A stretch of DNA of 64,000 bases, taken from Lanius collurio (taxonomy: Eukaryota > Chordata > Aves > Passeriformes > Laniidae). The translations under genes were made by a program, and so were the position numbers. The notes beneath the pieces were generated by a model. The model made no database searches, had not been told where the DNA came from, and saw only the letters and a list, made by a program, of their open reading frames with translations. Where the stretch lies: the NCBI GenBank assembly GCA_020086605.1, contig JACBWW010000017.1, positions 10,108,424-10,172,423 on the forward strand, given 5' to 3'. Shown piece after piece: positions 32,610 through 52,440 of the stretch (its first letter is position 1; each line of letters starts with the position of its first letter).

Positions 32610-34492
32610 AAGGCTTGCCATGGCAAATTGAAGTAGTGGTTCATCAGTCTGGTGTCATCCCTTTAGCAGTAGCCAGTAACTGATGTTTAAACTACAAAAA
32701 AAACAACAAAAAAAAAGTCCAAAGCTATTGACATGTAATGCTTTTAGATACCTTTGCATTGTGTACATAGGCAGAAAAAAAATCCATCCTTCATTTTCTA
32801 AGTTTCTTATAACCTGAAGTTAATGTTTTGATTTTCTGTGAATTCACAAAAAATAACTATTGCACTGGCATGAATCATCATTTTTTCTGAATTGTTTTCA
32901 GGGACTAGGAACTATGTAGAAAATTGGTTGGTTGTCACCTAAATCCATTGAATCGTTAGTGGAAGCACTTTAGTGGAAAATCAAATTGTAACCATGATCT
33001 AGTGGCATGTAACTGAAAACTGGTCTTTCCTGGGTTGGACTGTTCCCATCTGCAATCACAGCAGCTTCACAGACCTCTGATATTTAAACCTAGTTTTGAG
33101 GGAATGATCAGTTTTCTAATAGACTATTTTTTCTGAATTAATCAGTATCACTAAATTAAAACTTCAGTGTTAATCTTTGGCATGCAAGTTTTCTTGCAGT
33201 GCCCTACAACAGAGAGGTGTTACCTGTTGGGAGAGATAGGTACAGTTGTTTGTTTCAGAATAGCAAACATTTTTAAGACTCAGTCATTTATTATGCAGTT
33301 GAATCCCTGCCCTTTTTGCCATGGATAATGAGAAAAAAAGCAGGGTTTTTTTTATTTTCCTGAGAGTGTTTATGTGGTGTAATATGACTCTTCCTGTCTT
33401 GAAAATTGGCCTAAAAGTGAGGTTTAGTCCTAAGAACAATCTGGCTGAAGAACACTGGAGGTCTGTACCTTCCCACACTAGTCCTGCCATGAAATCAAGC
33501 CCAAAGGAGAGATTCATGCAATGCTGATTCCCTTGAGTGCTCTCCCCATATCAAGAAGTCCTTTGATGGGCTCTCTGAATCATCTGATGTCTTTTGATTT
33601 ATCCTTCAAGGGATTTAACTATGTAAACTTTTAGTACTCAGTATTTTTAGTGAGGAGATGACTGTTTTCATGGTTGAAGGAGCAGGTCTTTCTGCTGCTT
33701 TTGCTCTTGGATGGATTTGAGGTTTTTTTCTTCCTAAGTTAGCCTATTCAAAAGTAATAATCTCAAAGTCTAGAAAATGCCTGCTTGTTCTAGTAATTAC
33801 TTAAAGTTGGAACAAAGATTTTAAGAGTGTTTTATTTCTTTTAAATACCATTAATGTAATTTCAGGAAAGATATTTAAGACTATTTTCTTACTCTTTCAT
33901 AGCTGACAAGCAAGAACTGGCTGTCAGATCCATGCTGTGAGAGTGGGAATAAAATACCAATTTTAGGATGTGATTTAAATTATGTAAAATAAGGTTTGCT
34001 TACTGTAATAAGGCTACATGAATCTTTTCATGTTTATAATGATTCTCATTTTGATCTACTTTTCCAAGTGATTATTGCTATTCTTATGCTTTTTCTGTTG
34101 ATAATATTTCACAGAAAATTTCTGATGGAGAAAAGATACAACTTTCTGTATTCAGGGAATGTTTTTGGTTTGGAGGAGGTGGGATTTTTTATTTGTACAA
34201 ATTAGGCCATCTCTTTTAAGAATTAGATGGCTACAATAAACCCTTATGTTTATTTATTCTAGTATTTCCAGGTTGCATGTTGTTAGCACATTCAGAATAA
34301 CAGCTGTGTTATACTGCTTTGCTTGGCTCTATAATTAAAAATTCACGTCTTCTGACATACTGTTCTTGTGCATTGTGCTCCTGAGTTTTGCAATACACAA
34401 ATGCATAGCTGCTATCTATATAAATTATTCTTATTCAACCAACAGTTTAATACAAAGTCCTCTTTCATCTCTTTCTTCTAGTTGCTGGTTTG

Positions 34493-34513
34493 GTTTTTTT
34501 TTTTTTTTTTTTA
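34493..34513. repeat. Poly-T tract
   Basis: About 20 T following GGTTTGG. Low complexity; no adjacent element recognised. Confidence 0.8.
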
Positions 34514-37145
34514 TGAATGTGATGGGTTTTGTTGCTAACGGTGACTAAATAGAAGTTAGTTATCAGGGGGTACACAGAATAACAATCTCTTGCCCTAAAT
34601 CTGCTTTTCATCCTGAAGGATCCCCCAGAACTTTGTAATATTTGACACTTCCTACACAACAGGAAATACTTTGTTCTCTACATAAATAATTGCTGTCTTA
34701 AGGGTGGAATCGGGGGGAAGCACTACTGACAAAAATTTAGCTAGAGATGTAGAGTGTATGTGTCAGTGAAATGAAAATAACCCTTTACAATCTGAATGTA
34801 GTTCCTTGGCCAGGAATTTCAACAGGATGTGGTGCTCTTCTGCAATACTTGACAGATCTGAGCACTTTCTTGAAATTCAGGGCCTGGGTACAGTGGACAA
34901 ATTTTTGTTGTTAGTCATTTTCCAGGCATTTGTTGTGCCATTGGTCTGAATCCCACAATATCAACATGAGTCACTCATAAAGTAATTCTGGGTTATGAAC
35001 AAATGGTGAGAGTGTTCAACAGATTTTGTAGCCCGTCCTTTAAAGAGAAAGCAATAGCAAAAGCACAAGGACCAAGCCAGAGAGAGTTCCATGACAATGA
35101 AGTGTCAATATGGAAGCCCAGCAAACACATTAACTGAACTTCAGGGAATTTCAAGATTTAAAAGGACCTGGAGCAGTTTAGTTCTTCATAAGTAAGCCTA
35201 TTATTCTGTACTGTGTATGCTCAGGGCTTTTTGGAATGCTTTATGTTAGTGGTTTAATTCAGATCCTAACTATTTTCTGGTGTATTATAGGTGTATAATA
35301 GGTTTGAAGTCATGCTGCTTGGCATATTTTTCCTTGTAAGATGAAAATGCTCATAGACCTGGAGACCAGGCATTTGTACTGGAGCTCTGAGACTTCTTTT
35401 TCTGCACAGAGAGATAGGAACTCTCCCTTCCCAATAGTTTGGTGTGGTCCTCAGGCTGTGCTTCTTTAGATTGGTAACTTGTCCAGGAAATTTGAGCATC
35501 ATTGTCCTGAGATGAGAAATACTTAAATGGAGAATGTTTTACCTTGCTTAGTACAGTGTCCAAAATAATTTATGTTATTACAGATTACCTCACTGAAGTT
35601 GAATTAATATATGCGAAACTGGACTTGAAGTGTAGTCAGAGTCTAAATTTCACAGAGTCTAAATAGAACTTTTCTAGCCTGAGGGAAAATTATTTTCTTG
35701 AAGAGGTTTGTAGACAGGTTGAGCAATGCCTTAGATTTGTAGATCAGTCAAATATACTGAAGATTACTAGGTTTGAAGTGTCTTTGATGTTTCCTTGTAA
35801 GTTTTCTCACAACACTTGAGACTTAATTCTCCAGGGGCATTTTCTGTACACTTTAGCTGAGTTCTCTACAAAGGATGTATTGAGTCCAGCACTGAGGTTT
35901 GTCCCACCATCTGCTGGAGGTGTAGCCTTTCACCTGTTTTTAGCTTCGTCTGCAATGAAAAGCATAGGCACGTCAGATGGGTTTTCTCCTAAATTCCAAA
36001 GCAACTATTAAAATGTCAGTCTTCACCCTTGTCAGATATAAAGAAGGGTAGTGAAAATTTAAAAGTGTTACTGAATTACTGTAGCCTCTCAAATGGGAAG
36101 TTCAATCTGCCAGATGCCATAAGGTTATACCTTTTCACAATCAATTCTTTGGAGATGTTATTAAGTACAGAGTTAACAGTCTTGTAGGCATTATGTTTGG
36201 AAAGAAGTACATTAGCAGGCTAAACATTAACCTGTCCATCAAAGGAACTATTGCTGGGCAGAATCAGCTGTTATGCAAACTGCATACATTCATTTCAGTT
36301 TGACAGTGATGAGATGTTCATTCTGCAGTACCTTTTTCTTCCAGCCACTTTTTAAGCCTTCTTTAATCATCCCTTTTGAAGCCAGTTCTCCCCTCTTTGG
36401 AAAGAGGTACAGTGTGTAATATCTGGTGCAGTGAGGATTTTATCTAGCTCTTTACACATAGGGGTTTGCTGCTTGATTTTTAATAATTGCATGCATAGGT
36501 AGTGATGGTACTGAAACCTTTCCAGAAAAGAGGGAAAAAATATTTTCCCCTAATTCTTCACATTTTTTTATGTATCTGTAGCAGAAGTAAAGTGTGGAAA
36601 TAATTGATGCGTCCATAAAAGCAGTTTAAGTTAGGTATCACAAAGCTTCTATTTCCATTCCTCTGTCTGGTGCATCATAGTTTTAGAATAATTCACAGTT
36701 TATTGTCAGATTAATGGTTGATTAAGCTTGTGTGCTTCTTCTCATGAGATGTGACAATTTTGCTAATTGTTTTAGTAAGACCATATCATCTTTTAACTTG
36801 TACTCTCACAAATTTACTTAATGAAGTCTGCCACTGAACAGACTGATGTTGACTCTTTATTATGTCCCTATCATGTGTGTGATAGTTCTGGTTTAGGTGT
36901 TTTAACAGAAGTGTTAAAACTTATTTGAATTTGTTGATAATAGACTTCGGTATTTTTTTGTTCCCATATTTTGCATGTGTCCACTTAAGCATCACTTAAA
37001 CAACTTCTCATTTCATGAGGGACAGACTGATCAGGAAAAGTGATGGTCACTGTTAGTCCTTGTGGAACTCATTCTTTTTTCTACCAAATAATGTAATGCA
37101 AGAGGAGATACTGTCTTCTGGGAGAGGAGCTTTTCAGAGTTCCTC

Positions 37146-37387
37146 AGCCAGGACTTGAGACTATGGGCACAGACAGAAACATGGGAGGTTCCCTCTGAAT
37201 ATCAGAAAACACTTTTTCAGTGTGAGGGTAACCAAGCACTCGCACAGAGTGCCCAGGGAGGTGGTGCAGAAGAAATACTCCAAACAATTTGGGGTCCTGG
37301 GCACACAGCTGTAGGTGTCTCTGCTTGAGTGCAAAGGGTTGGACCAGAAGAGAGGTCCCTTCCAAACCTCAACCCTTCTGTGACCCT
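37146..37387 (+). mobile_element. CR1 retrotransposon 3' fragment, sense orientation
   Basis: CR1 3' phrases in order: GGAGGTTCCCTCTGAATATC, AACACTTTTTCAGTGTGAGG, GAGTGCCCAGGGAGGTGGTG, GGTCCCTTCCAAACCTCAAC, and the terminal TTCTGTGACC. It is truncated at the 5' side and internally shortened. It sits about 230 bp upstream of a PARD3 acceptor. Confidence 0.92.
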
Positions 37388-37546
37388 AAGGTCTCTCAGT
37401 AGGCCCCAGAAACAACTGGTATGCATCTCTTTTCAGACCTCTGCACAGGAAGATGAGTACAAAGTGAGACATAGTTAATTATTATCTGCATTGTGTCACT
37501 CCTATCAGTGGCACTGCAGTTTGACATAACCTTTTATCAGCTGTGA

Positions 37547-43833
<6,287 letters not shown>

Positions 43834-43878
43834 TAGCTGACGAGACTAAGCTCAGTACAATGGATGACCAGAAAACAG
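43834..43878 (+). CDS. PARD3: PARD3 45-nt exon
   Basis: The acceptor CCTTTTAACAG| and donor AAAACAG|GTAAGA enclose 45 nt, phase 1-1, coding the end of Ile (or Val with the alternative upstream donor), ADETKLSTMDDQKT and the first base of Gly. Human has ADETKLNTVDDQKA here. The exon is symmetrical and a multiple of three, so it could be skipped without breaking the frame; no evidence for skipping is visible. The peptide is short, acidic and polar, and is likely a flexible link between the aPKC-binding segment and the Arg-rich conserved block. Confidence 0.95.
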
Positions 43879-44574
43879 GTAAGAATTGACAGTAAGGCTG
43901 TTGCTATAGAAACCTTGGTCAAAGCAGCTTACCACAATTACAGAACTGCCAGTCAAATTGCATGAAAACATGAATATTCCAGTACTTGCATGGCTGCTTT
44001 CTATTGTGAATAATCAAGTCATACAGAAAAAGAAAATTTTCTATAGAGATAGGTATCTGGGGTGGTATATTCAGCCAGGTCATGCATGTGATTGTAGGCA
44101 GACACCTGTTTCTACACTTTAAACTCATAAATATTCAGAGTTGTTTGGGGGTTTTTGTCCTTTCAAAAAAAATCTTGGATAATCTCCTCCTAGCTTCAAA
44201 CTGTAGTGCACAGAGAGGTGATTTAGAAGAGTTGAGTGTTTGGCTACTGCAGTGCTAACACAGTGCTTGAAAATAATTATTTTAATTAGAAAACTGCTTC
44301 CTTTACCGTAAGTCATCATCAAATACATGTTGCACATTGAGTTGAAGATTATTTGTGCAAGTTGATTTGCCTTTGGAGCTGAAAAGTGAGCATTGTAACA
44401 GAACAAAAGAATATGTAAATAGAATCTTTTCCACATACGATTCATTGTAATGTTTCACAGGATGATAATGAGAAATAGCTTTCAAGGCATATTTTTTTAT
44501 TAGTAATTAAAATAATGCACCAACTGCAATTATGAACCTTTATGATTTATTAATAAAAGTTAGCTTTTGACCCA

Positions 44575-44650
44575 TGGAATGCTATTTTAATTAGGCTAGA
44601 TCCAGAGGACACCATAACATTACTTAGCTCTAATTAGGAACAATTCACCT
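44575..44650. promoter_or_regulatory. Candidate regulatory element with paired TAATTA sites
   Basis: Two TAATTAGG motifs (TAATTA at 44588-44593 and 44631-44636) are 43 bp apart in the same orientation and flank non-repetitive sequence. TAATTA is the usual core for homeodomain factors. This is inference from motifs only. Confidence 0.25.
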
Positions 44651-46289
44651 TTTTAACCTGAAAGTATTATTTATTTTAGCATGATTTGAGGAGTAGTGCA
44701 TTCCATACAGAATTTGCATTTACTGATTCACTACTGCATCTCTATTTAACTGGATTTATAGTATGAGTAGGAATACTGAAAAGCTGTAAGTAGTCAAGTG
44801 ATAAAATTAAAATTTTTATTTGAACAAGTCTTCTAGCTTTTAAAATGTTGCAGTATATGGCCACAGACTTGCAGCTTTGCAAATTAAGAATGAGTAAACA
44901 AAATCAAAATGTATGAACGTTTTGAAGGATTAAAGCCATCAGAGTGTGAATGTATGAATTGTGTTAATGGTTGTGGTAATAATCAGTGCTTAGGAACTGC
45001 CTTCACCCCTGAGCATTATTCACATAAAAACAAGTTAAAGACCAAACTCAAAATTATTGTAAATTATTTTTCACTTTCTTATTAACCTGCCTAGTTGAAT
45101 GAGATGTGATTAGAATGGTGTAAAACCTTTGTGTTCTAGTAAAATACAATTTTAGGTTTTAAAAGCACATAGTGATTTTGGTAGTATCAGTAGAGGGTGG
45201 TTTGAATTGAGTGTAATTTTTCTCTATGTGTAACACCTGGATTAAATTCAAAAAAAAAGAGACAAGTTGGACAACCTGGGTGAAAGAGCATGACCGTGCC
45301 ATCTGGACTAGGCAGTTACATATTTTGTGCACAGCAAATGTGCTGGAAAATTTTTCAATGGCTGGAAAAAAGGAAAACACTTTTTGCTGTACTTTTATTT
45401 TATTTACCTTGCGTGCTTTTAACCAGGTTTTGTATATAAGCACTGGATATCTCCCATTACTGAAGATGGATGTGACTGTTAAACAAACCACTTACCGTAG
45501 TTTGGCTTAAAAATTGTCTGGTTCTAAGAAAAAAAATGCTTCAAATGTGTGGTGAACTATGCTTTAATGAACTCTAGAAGCCAGAAAACTTCAACATATA
45601 TTTACTTTAGAAAAGATAAAAACAAACTCTGTTACTGTCACAGTTGGATTTAATAGTATTGGCTGAAAAGGAGAGCACAGAACTCTCCAGACCTAGTTAC
45701 TGTAATGGTTTTTAAATTATTTTTCTTTCTATAGTTCACTTGAAGTACCTAATCCTTGCAGTGTTTACAGTTCATCCTAGGGGTTAGAAGTAAATTCAGT
45801 AGCAATTGAGCATGGCTCATTTATAGAGTCTCAGGCATACTGTAGCTCTAGGTGGTTATTTTTCCATGTGCATGTTATGAAAATGAAAAAGAAAAAAACC
45901 AAATAACTTTTATTTAAATTATTTATTGATTTATTTTTACACAATGTTCTTTAATTAAACTTTTATTAAATGGAATGAAAATGAAACTGGTTTTGATGCA
46001 CTTTCTTGCTTTATTCCTCCCCTCCCTTCCCCAGATGAAGTTCTAATCTCTTAGTGTCTGAACTGAACTAGAAATGGAAAAATGTATCAAATGTAATGGA
46101 GCAGATGTTACTAAGTAAATAGACTCACTGATAATGTCCTTCAAGAAGGTGTTTAAAAAGTAGACTTTATGCCTTTGCAAACTGGTTTAATGAAATCAAG
46201 AGAAGTGTCTGGCATCAGTTGCAGGTAGCATTTGACTTGGCAGCTCATAAAACAATGTTTCAGAAAGAAAAAATAATTGTCATTTTAAA

Positions 46290-46450
46290 TGATTTAAAAA
46301 ATGCGCTGATGAAAAATTTGCTTTATAAACTAAAATTAGTCACTGGCTGAAACATCACAGATCTTTGACACCATGCACATTTGCCTTTGCAAATCGCCCA
46401 AGCAGATTTTTGTCACTATAAATAATTGCCATAGGGCGAGATAAGTGGAG
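46290..46450. promoter_or_regulatory. Candidate conserved non-coding element
   Basis: The non-repetitive sequence includes ATTTGCCTTTGCAAAT (near-symmetrical, with an octamer-like ATTTGCAT-type core), CTATAAATAATTG (A/T-rich MEF2/homeodomain-like) and GCGAGATAAG (GATA motif). It ends sharply against a GC-rich block. The function is inferred only. Confidence 0.25.
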
Positions 46451-46454
46451 GCAC

Positions 46455-46810
46455 AATGGGTTGTTAAACAGTGTCAGCACAAGAGGAGAACACAGGACAT
46501 GGGATAGGGAGCAGCACGCAGGCTTCAGGCGGTGTCAGCGTGCTCAGTGTCCGCTGGATCCCTGTGTGCTGGGGGTTGTGTGTCTGGGCATGGGAGAGGC
46601 ACTGCCTGCTGCCCATGGGCTCGGGCAGGAGCAGGGGGTGGCTGCAGGGCTGGGTGGGCAAGGCTTGGCCCTTGTCCCAAGGGCTGGGCACACGGGGAGT
46701 GGAGGTGCATGTGTGGTGGGCAGGGGCTGTGCTTGGCTCGTCACAAAGCCCTTGGGAGATGTACAGGGTGCTGAGCGTGTGAGGAGGGTGGTGGCAGTCA
46801 CAGCAGGAGG
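46455..46810. other. Abrupt GC-rich block, possible insertion
   Basis: The base composition changes sharply from AT-rich to strongly G-rich, with many GGG runs (for example GCAGGGGGTGGCTGCAGGGC), then returns to AT-rich near 46815. A 156-codon plus-strand frame and overlapping frames on both strands are all low-complexity Gly/Ala/Cys/Pro products, so no gene is supported. It may be a repeat family or a GC-biased satellite fragment. Confidence 0.35.
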
Positions 46811-49800
46811 ATACAGAGGGATGAATCTACCTCAAAGGAGATTTGTTAAGAAAATCATTGGAAAGGGAGATTTTGATAAAATTCAAATTTTAAAAATGAT
46901 AGAAGAATCCCTTTCATCTTCAGTCATATAAATATGCTTTAGGTAGATGTGTCTTTTCCTCTCGTTTTTTTCTGCTTTAAATTCTGGTGTCAAAATAGAA
47001 CTCATTCTGAGGAGATAACGCTTCTGATGATTACCACCAGTGCTGTAAAGCCTGGAAGAAAATGCTGACATTTTTGTATTTAGAAAACAGCGTTTTGATG
47101 TGACTCATAAATTTTAAATAGGATCCATTTTAAATAAAGTTTGCTTATAGGTAAACAACTCACTTTCTGGCTGGTGAATTCTATTAATAAATTCTTAACA
47201 CACTCAATTTACAGGGACACCTTACTGTATATTTTGAGAATAGTAGACTTGCTATGAAATAGCCATTGAAGATAGTGAAGGTATTAAAATATGCATAGCT
47301 TTATGATCACACTGCTTAAATTGCTTGTGAAAGGAGATTTCCCCATTTCAGATTCTGCAACCTGTTCACATTTGTGTTCATGGCCACCCAAGTTCAATAA
47401 ATATTCTTATCATTGCTGTAATCCATTATTAGTTTTACAATACTCAACATTAGGTCAAATCCCAGATGGGATATCCTTTGGCAAAACACAACTTATATAA
47501 ATACAGTACTCACAAAAGTCTGTATTGGGTGTCAGGAAATGGAACTTTTAAAAATGTTCTTTATGAACACAAATGGGCATATAAATGCCTTCTTTATAAT
47601 TACCATTTACAGAAAGAGCCACTCTTTATATGAGCATTTCATTTGGAAGGTTGCAAAGCAGAATGTGGAATAAGGAAGTTTGCAGTAACTTGCCATGTAA
47701 AAAGACACCCTTTCCTTTTGTACATGAAATTGGATCTGTCAAACAGCTGGTTTATATATGATTGTTCCATGTCCTCTTTTTTTCCTCAAAAATGTTGCAT
47801 TCATTTTTTTTCTGTTTCATCGAAAATTAAAAAAAAAGCAATCTTGAAAAGTAAAAAGCAAAATAAAGTCTCCTTTCTTTTGTTCTGCAGGCATTAGTGG
47901 AGGAGCAGTAGATTTTGACAAGGACTAGAAAGTGGACAGTTTTAAAGGGCACTGTCTTCATTGGAGTGCTTTTACTTGGCAGAGAGAATGTCATGTAAAA
48001 CATGTGCCTTAAACTTCAGCACATGTTCAGAAGTTTGGTGATTCCAGACTGCAGCTTGTTTGCACAGCTGGGAAGCCACCAACCCTCCCTGGTCCCAGCT
48101 GGCCCTGTGCTCTGCCCCCACCATGCTCATGACCCTCAGCCCTCCAACAAGTGCAGGCTGTGTGTGAGAGGGTGGCTTCTTCTAGGAGGAGGGAGTTCAT
48201 GAAGATAAAATTTCTCATTTTCAGACGTGCATTAATTTCTGACCAAGGGTCCAAACAACAGGACTATGGACTGCTGGGGGAACCAAACTGCAGGAGTTGT
48301 GTAGACCTGGGAGGGAGGATTTTTGGTTCATTTCTATTAAAAAGTTAGTCTTATCAGTAGGACAGCTGAAGGGGAATACTTTGATAGCTGCTGTTTGAAT
48401 TTATTTGATCTAAGGGATTTCAGTATAATGTAATTACTCAGTCTTTCAATAGCTGAATAGAAAGTGAAAGCATTCACTGCATTGCTCCATCTCATACTGA
48501 GGTAACACATGACATGGAGAAAACTCCTGCTATTCAGCATCTCTTCTGTGGGACACACAACCCCCTTTCCTCCCAACTCATACTGAATAGTTTCAGTAGT
48601 GCAGTAGCAGATTTCCCCAATTTAAGGTAGCTTTACATACCTTACATAAAAAGCAGTGACAGATGCTGTCTTTCCTCTCTCTCTTAATATCTACCAAAAT
48701 AGGGATCATCTTCAGAACTTCATATTATTCTGAGATAAACACTTAAAAGAAGTAGTTTTCCTTTATTACACCTTTATTCACACCTGTGCTTAGTCATGCA
48801 CTGTTCATAGGTTTGGTATTCCTGGGGATTCAGGCCTTGGCTCTTGCTCTCAGTGGTGGCTGGCTGTGAAATTTATTTCTGTCAGAAAAGAATACTGATG
48901 TAAAGTGGGTAACAGCCCAACACCTGAGACTTCTGTGGTGGCACAAAAGTTCTGTTTTGTGCTTTCTTTGGGTAGAGAAAAAGTGAAAATTTAATATTAT
49001 GGGTGAGGGCTCTAGTCTCATAATTTCAGGAAATGTAGCCATGATGATGTTGTCCCACCTCATCTTACTTTCCAGTCCTATGGAAAATCTAGCTAAGACT
49101 GTACTTGCACTTTTGAATAAGATCACTTCAAATAAATGTAGTGATTTTCTTTTCCCTGAAAGATTCTTCCCAGTTTTAACTTTAGTATGAGATCTAATTG
49201 TACAATTGTGAGGTGATTTGCCATGTGAATGTGTATCTAAGAACAAAGGCTATGCATTTAGTCCACAAACCTGTGAAGGAAAGTCCAGTTGGAGAAAGGC
49301 TTTTGCAGAATTCTGTGTAGGGCTTCCTTGGCACACCTCTGGACATGCTGCAGTGACGGGAGCTGCCCTCAGCCCCAGCTGTAGTAGTGCCCAAACTGTC
49401 ACTCGTCATGACTGCCAGGAGTGTGTTTATTTTCCAACTGGATAGCTGGTATTGCCATTTTATTGGGTCCTTTCCACTGATTATCATTAAGGAGTTTCGC
49501 AAAATCTGAGCAAGTCAGCTGGTACTTCTCAGAAGCATTTAATTATGAAATTGTTAGCAATTTGATGCAAGTCTTTTAAAACTCAAACAAACAGCATGTT
49601 CCTTGAAGCCAGGGGTCAGGCTACTTTGCAAGACTGTTACTCTAAACACAGTAGGAATCATGCCTGTAATCTGCTCTCTGTTCATCAGTTGCTGGTACAA
49701 ATGAAATTTTCTGCTCAAACCAGTTATAGTTAATAGTTTTGTTAGATGCCATTAGATGTGCGTCTGTGCTGGTTTTATGAGCTAAGTTTTTAAAGCCCCA

Positions 49801-50091
49801 TGATTTCTTTAACATGTAAATTGTGTAAAATAATAGTAATGGATATTGGTCTCTCTTCACTGGTTTGAAAAGCCAGACATTGCTAATGTTGTCGGTTTCG
49901 TTGACTGTGACTTGTCATACTCATTTGCTTCTGAGACCAACAAATCTGTGGAGAATTCCCTACAGATTATTGAGAGATGATGTGAATAATGTTAAGTGTG
50001 TCCCCAAAGACTTTCAGGATGGATATGCATAATCAAGCATGCAGTTCTCAATACTAATTCTAATTGCTTTTTTCCCCCCTTAAATCACTAA

Positions 50092-50325
<234 letters not shown>

Positions 50326-51843
50326 TAAACGATTGTTTTACATAATGAATGTTAATAGCATCAGTTAATTCTGTTAGAAAGTGATTAAGGTAGTAGAACG
50401 TAATTTTAGAATTTTAAAAGAATAGAACTAACTTAATTGATTTTTTAGGTTTTTTCACTTCATTTTCTTTAACAGATCACCACACTCTGCAGCTTTTTTC
50501 CTTTCTAAAATAAGAGAGTAAGATTATTGGGAATGTGTTTACTTAAATTACTGTTAAAGTTTTCTGTAAGATGGCTAATTAATGTACTAATGTAAACTAG
50601 AGAAAAAAATTTAAGCAGAAGGACAAACCCACAAAATTTATGTTACAAAAATATATGCATCTAATTTTCAAATAGTTCATTTGTAGTGTTGGGGGGATAA
50701 AAAGAAATCACTGTCTTTTAATTAGAGTGAGTAAGGCTGGCAGATCTAATAAAATATAAAGTTAATGATCAGGTATTACCCACCCTAATGGGAATTCATT
50801 TACATTTTCAGTTCTTTAACCCGAAGTATGACCCAACATGTGGAGAATGTCATTAACATGAAAGAATCACTTCAAAGCTAACCTTATCATTATTGAACTA
50901 TGTAAGAATGGGCTGGTAAAATGACAACTCATATTGAATGAAAATAGTATGAATGGTAAATTACCTCAATCAGGAGTTGTATTAAAATCACTGAATTTTT
51001 AACCTTCATGTTGTACTACTTTCAACTTGTCACACACTAGCAGATTTTTTTTTTAATCAACCTGCAGCTAGTTAGAAGTTTATGAATGAAGATGATGGGA
51101 AGGTTGAAGTAGTAAAGTATTTAACCTGAATTCATAATGAAGGTTTGAAAAGGAATTTTTCACTCTCTTCTCCTTTTAAAGTTTTTTAGTTTCAGAAATT
51201 CTGTTTCATAAGCATCATTCCCTAATATTCTTTTATAAACTACTTCTGTAATCACTCTTTTATTTTTTTTTTTTAAATCTCCTGGCTTTAGTTTTTTCCT
51301 CTTTTAAATTTACCTACCTCTTTCTAAAAGTGTTCTGAAGCTGCAACGGAGGTCATTTTGCCATTCACTTTTCTCAAAGGTAGTTAGAGATTGAATTCTG
51401 CTTTGCTTTTCCAACATCTAACAATTTCACATAGCAGTGAGGCTAAACTCTGGTGTGGTGCTGCTGTCTGTCAATCTATTTCTGGCCAGTAGAAGAATAG
51501 GTATGAGAAAATGTGTAATGGTCCTGCTCATTCTTACAAACTGCAGGCCTGTGGTCTTTTGGGACATAAGACCATGTTTTTATAGAAGGCCTTGTTTGGT
51601 GTGAGCCCACTGATAGTAATATCCTGGTTTGAGGCTTCAGATACCCAAGGTTTATCCAGAACTTACAGATGGTTTAACTTGAATTGATCAAAAGTACAGC
51701 AAAACTGTTGTCATGAAGTGCTTTCAGGGTGAGTTTAGGTTTATGATATTCTGGTAAGGGGTTTTGAGCTTGTTGATGCAATGCATAGAGAGTAGCAAGG
51801 AAGTATTTGGAGCTCTTTGGCATCCTTCATGTTGGAGCAGTGA

Positions 51844-52440
51844 TGTTGTGGCTTAACCCCTGCAGCAGCCAAGGCCCAGGCAGCCACTTGCTCATTCCCC
51901 AACCAGTGGGACTGGGAAGAGAATTGGAAGGGTAAAATTTTGCTGGAAAACTCGTGGATTGAGATATAGGCAGCTTCATAGGGAAAGCAAGAGCCACACA
52001 CACAAGCAAAAGCAAACCAAAGAATTAATTCACTGCAACCCATGGGTGGGCAGGTGTTCAGCTATCCCCAGGAGAACTGGGCCCATCATATGTAACTTAC
52101 TTGGGAAGACAAACACCATCACTCCAAATGTCCCTCACTTCCTCCTTCTACCCCCAGCTTAACTGAGCATGATGCCTGTGGTCTGGAATATCCCTGTGGT
52201 TAGTTGGGATCACCTGTTCTGCCTGTGTCTCCTTCCAGTCTCCCATATGTCCTCAACTTCCTCACCACCGTGGCTGGTACAAAAAAAAGCAGAAAAGCCC
52301 TTGTCTCTGTGTAAGTCTTGCCCATCAATAACAAAAACCATTCCTATATAGTCAACCCAGTGTTCAGCACAAATCCAAAACACAGCCCCATGCCAGCCAC
52401 TGTGAAGAAAAATAACCCTATGCCAGCCAAAACCAGCTCA
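51844..52440 (-). mobile_element. Solo LTR of an avian endogenous retrovirus (ERVL-like), inverted
   Basis: On the minus strand the element runs TGAGCTGGTTTTGGCTGG ... to ...GGGGTTAAGCCACAACA, with TG and CA at its ends. The order of phrases (GCACAAATCCAAAACACAGC, TGGTCTGGAATATCCCTG, AACCCATGGGTGGGCAGGTG on the + strand) is that of a well-known avian LTR. No internal viral coding sequence or second LTR is present, so it is a recombination-derived solo LTR. The TATA-like segment expected after the CATGCTCAGT motif is shortened here (TCAGTTAAGCTGG), so its promoter is probably weak or dead. A clear 5-bp target duplication was not found. Family assignment is from memory. Confidence 0.8.

Noticed and set aside
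46461..46931. 156-codon + strand open frame
   Set aside because: Lies in a G-rich block where all frames on both strands stay open; product is low-complexity Gly/Ala/Val with no domain; no splice or promoter support.
47891..47930. Possible extra exon after TTCTGCAG (GISGGAVDFDKD then a stop)
   Set aside because: A good acceptor precedes it, but it reaches a stop after 12 codons and does not fit between DQKTG and SPTRDVG, which join perfectly from 43878 to 50093.
48830..49246. 138-codon minus-strand open frame
   Set aside because: No recognisable motif; single unspliced frame inside an intron; consistent with chance.
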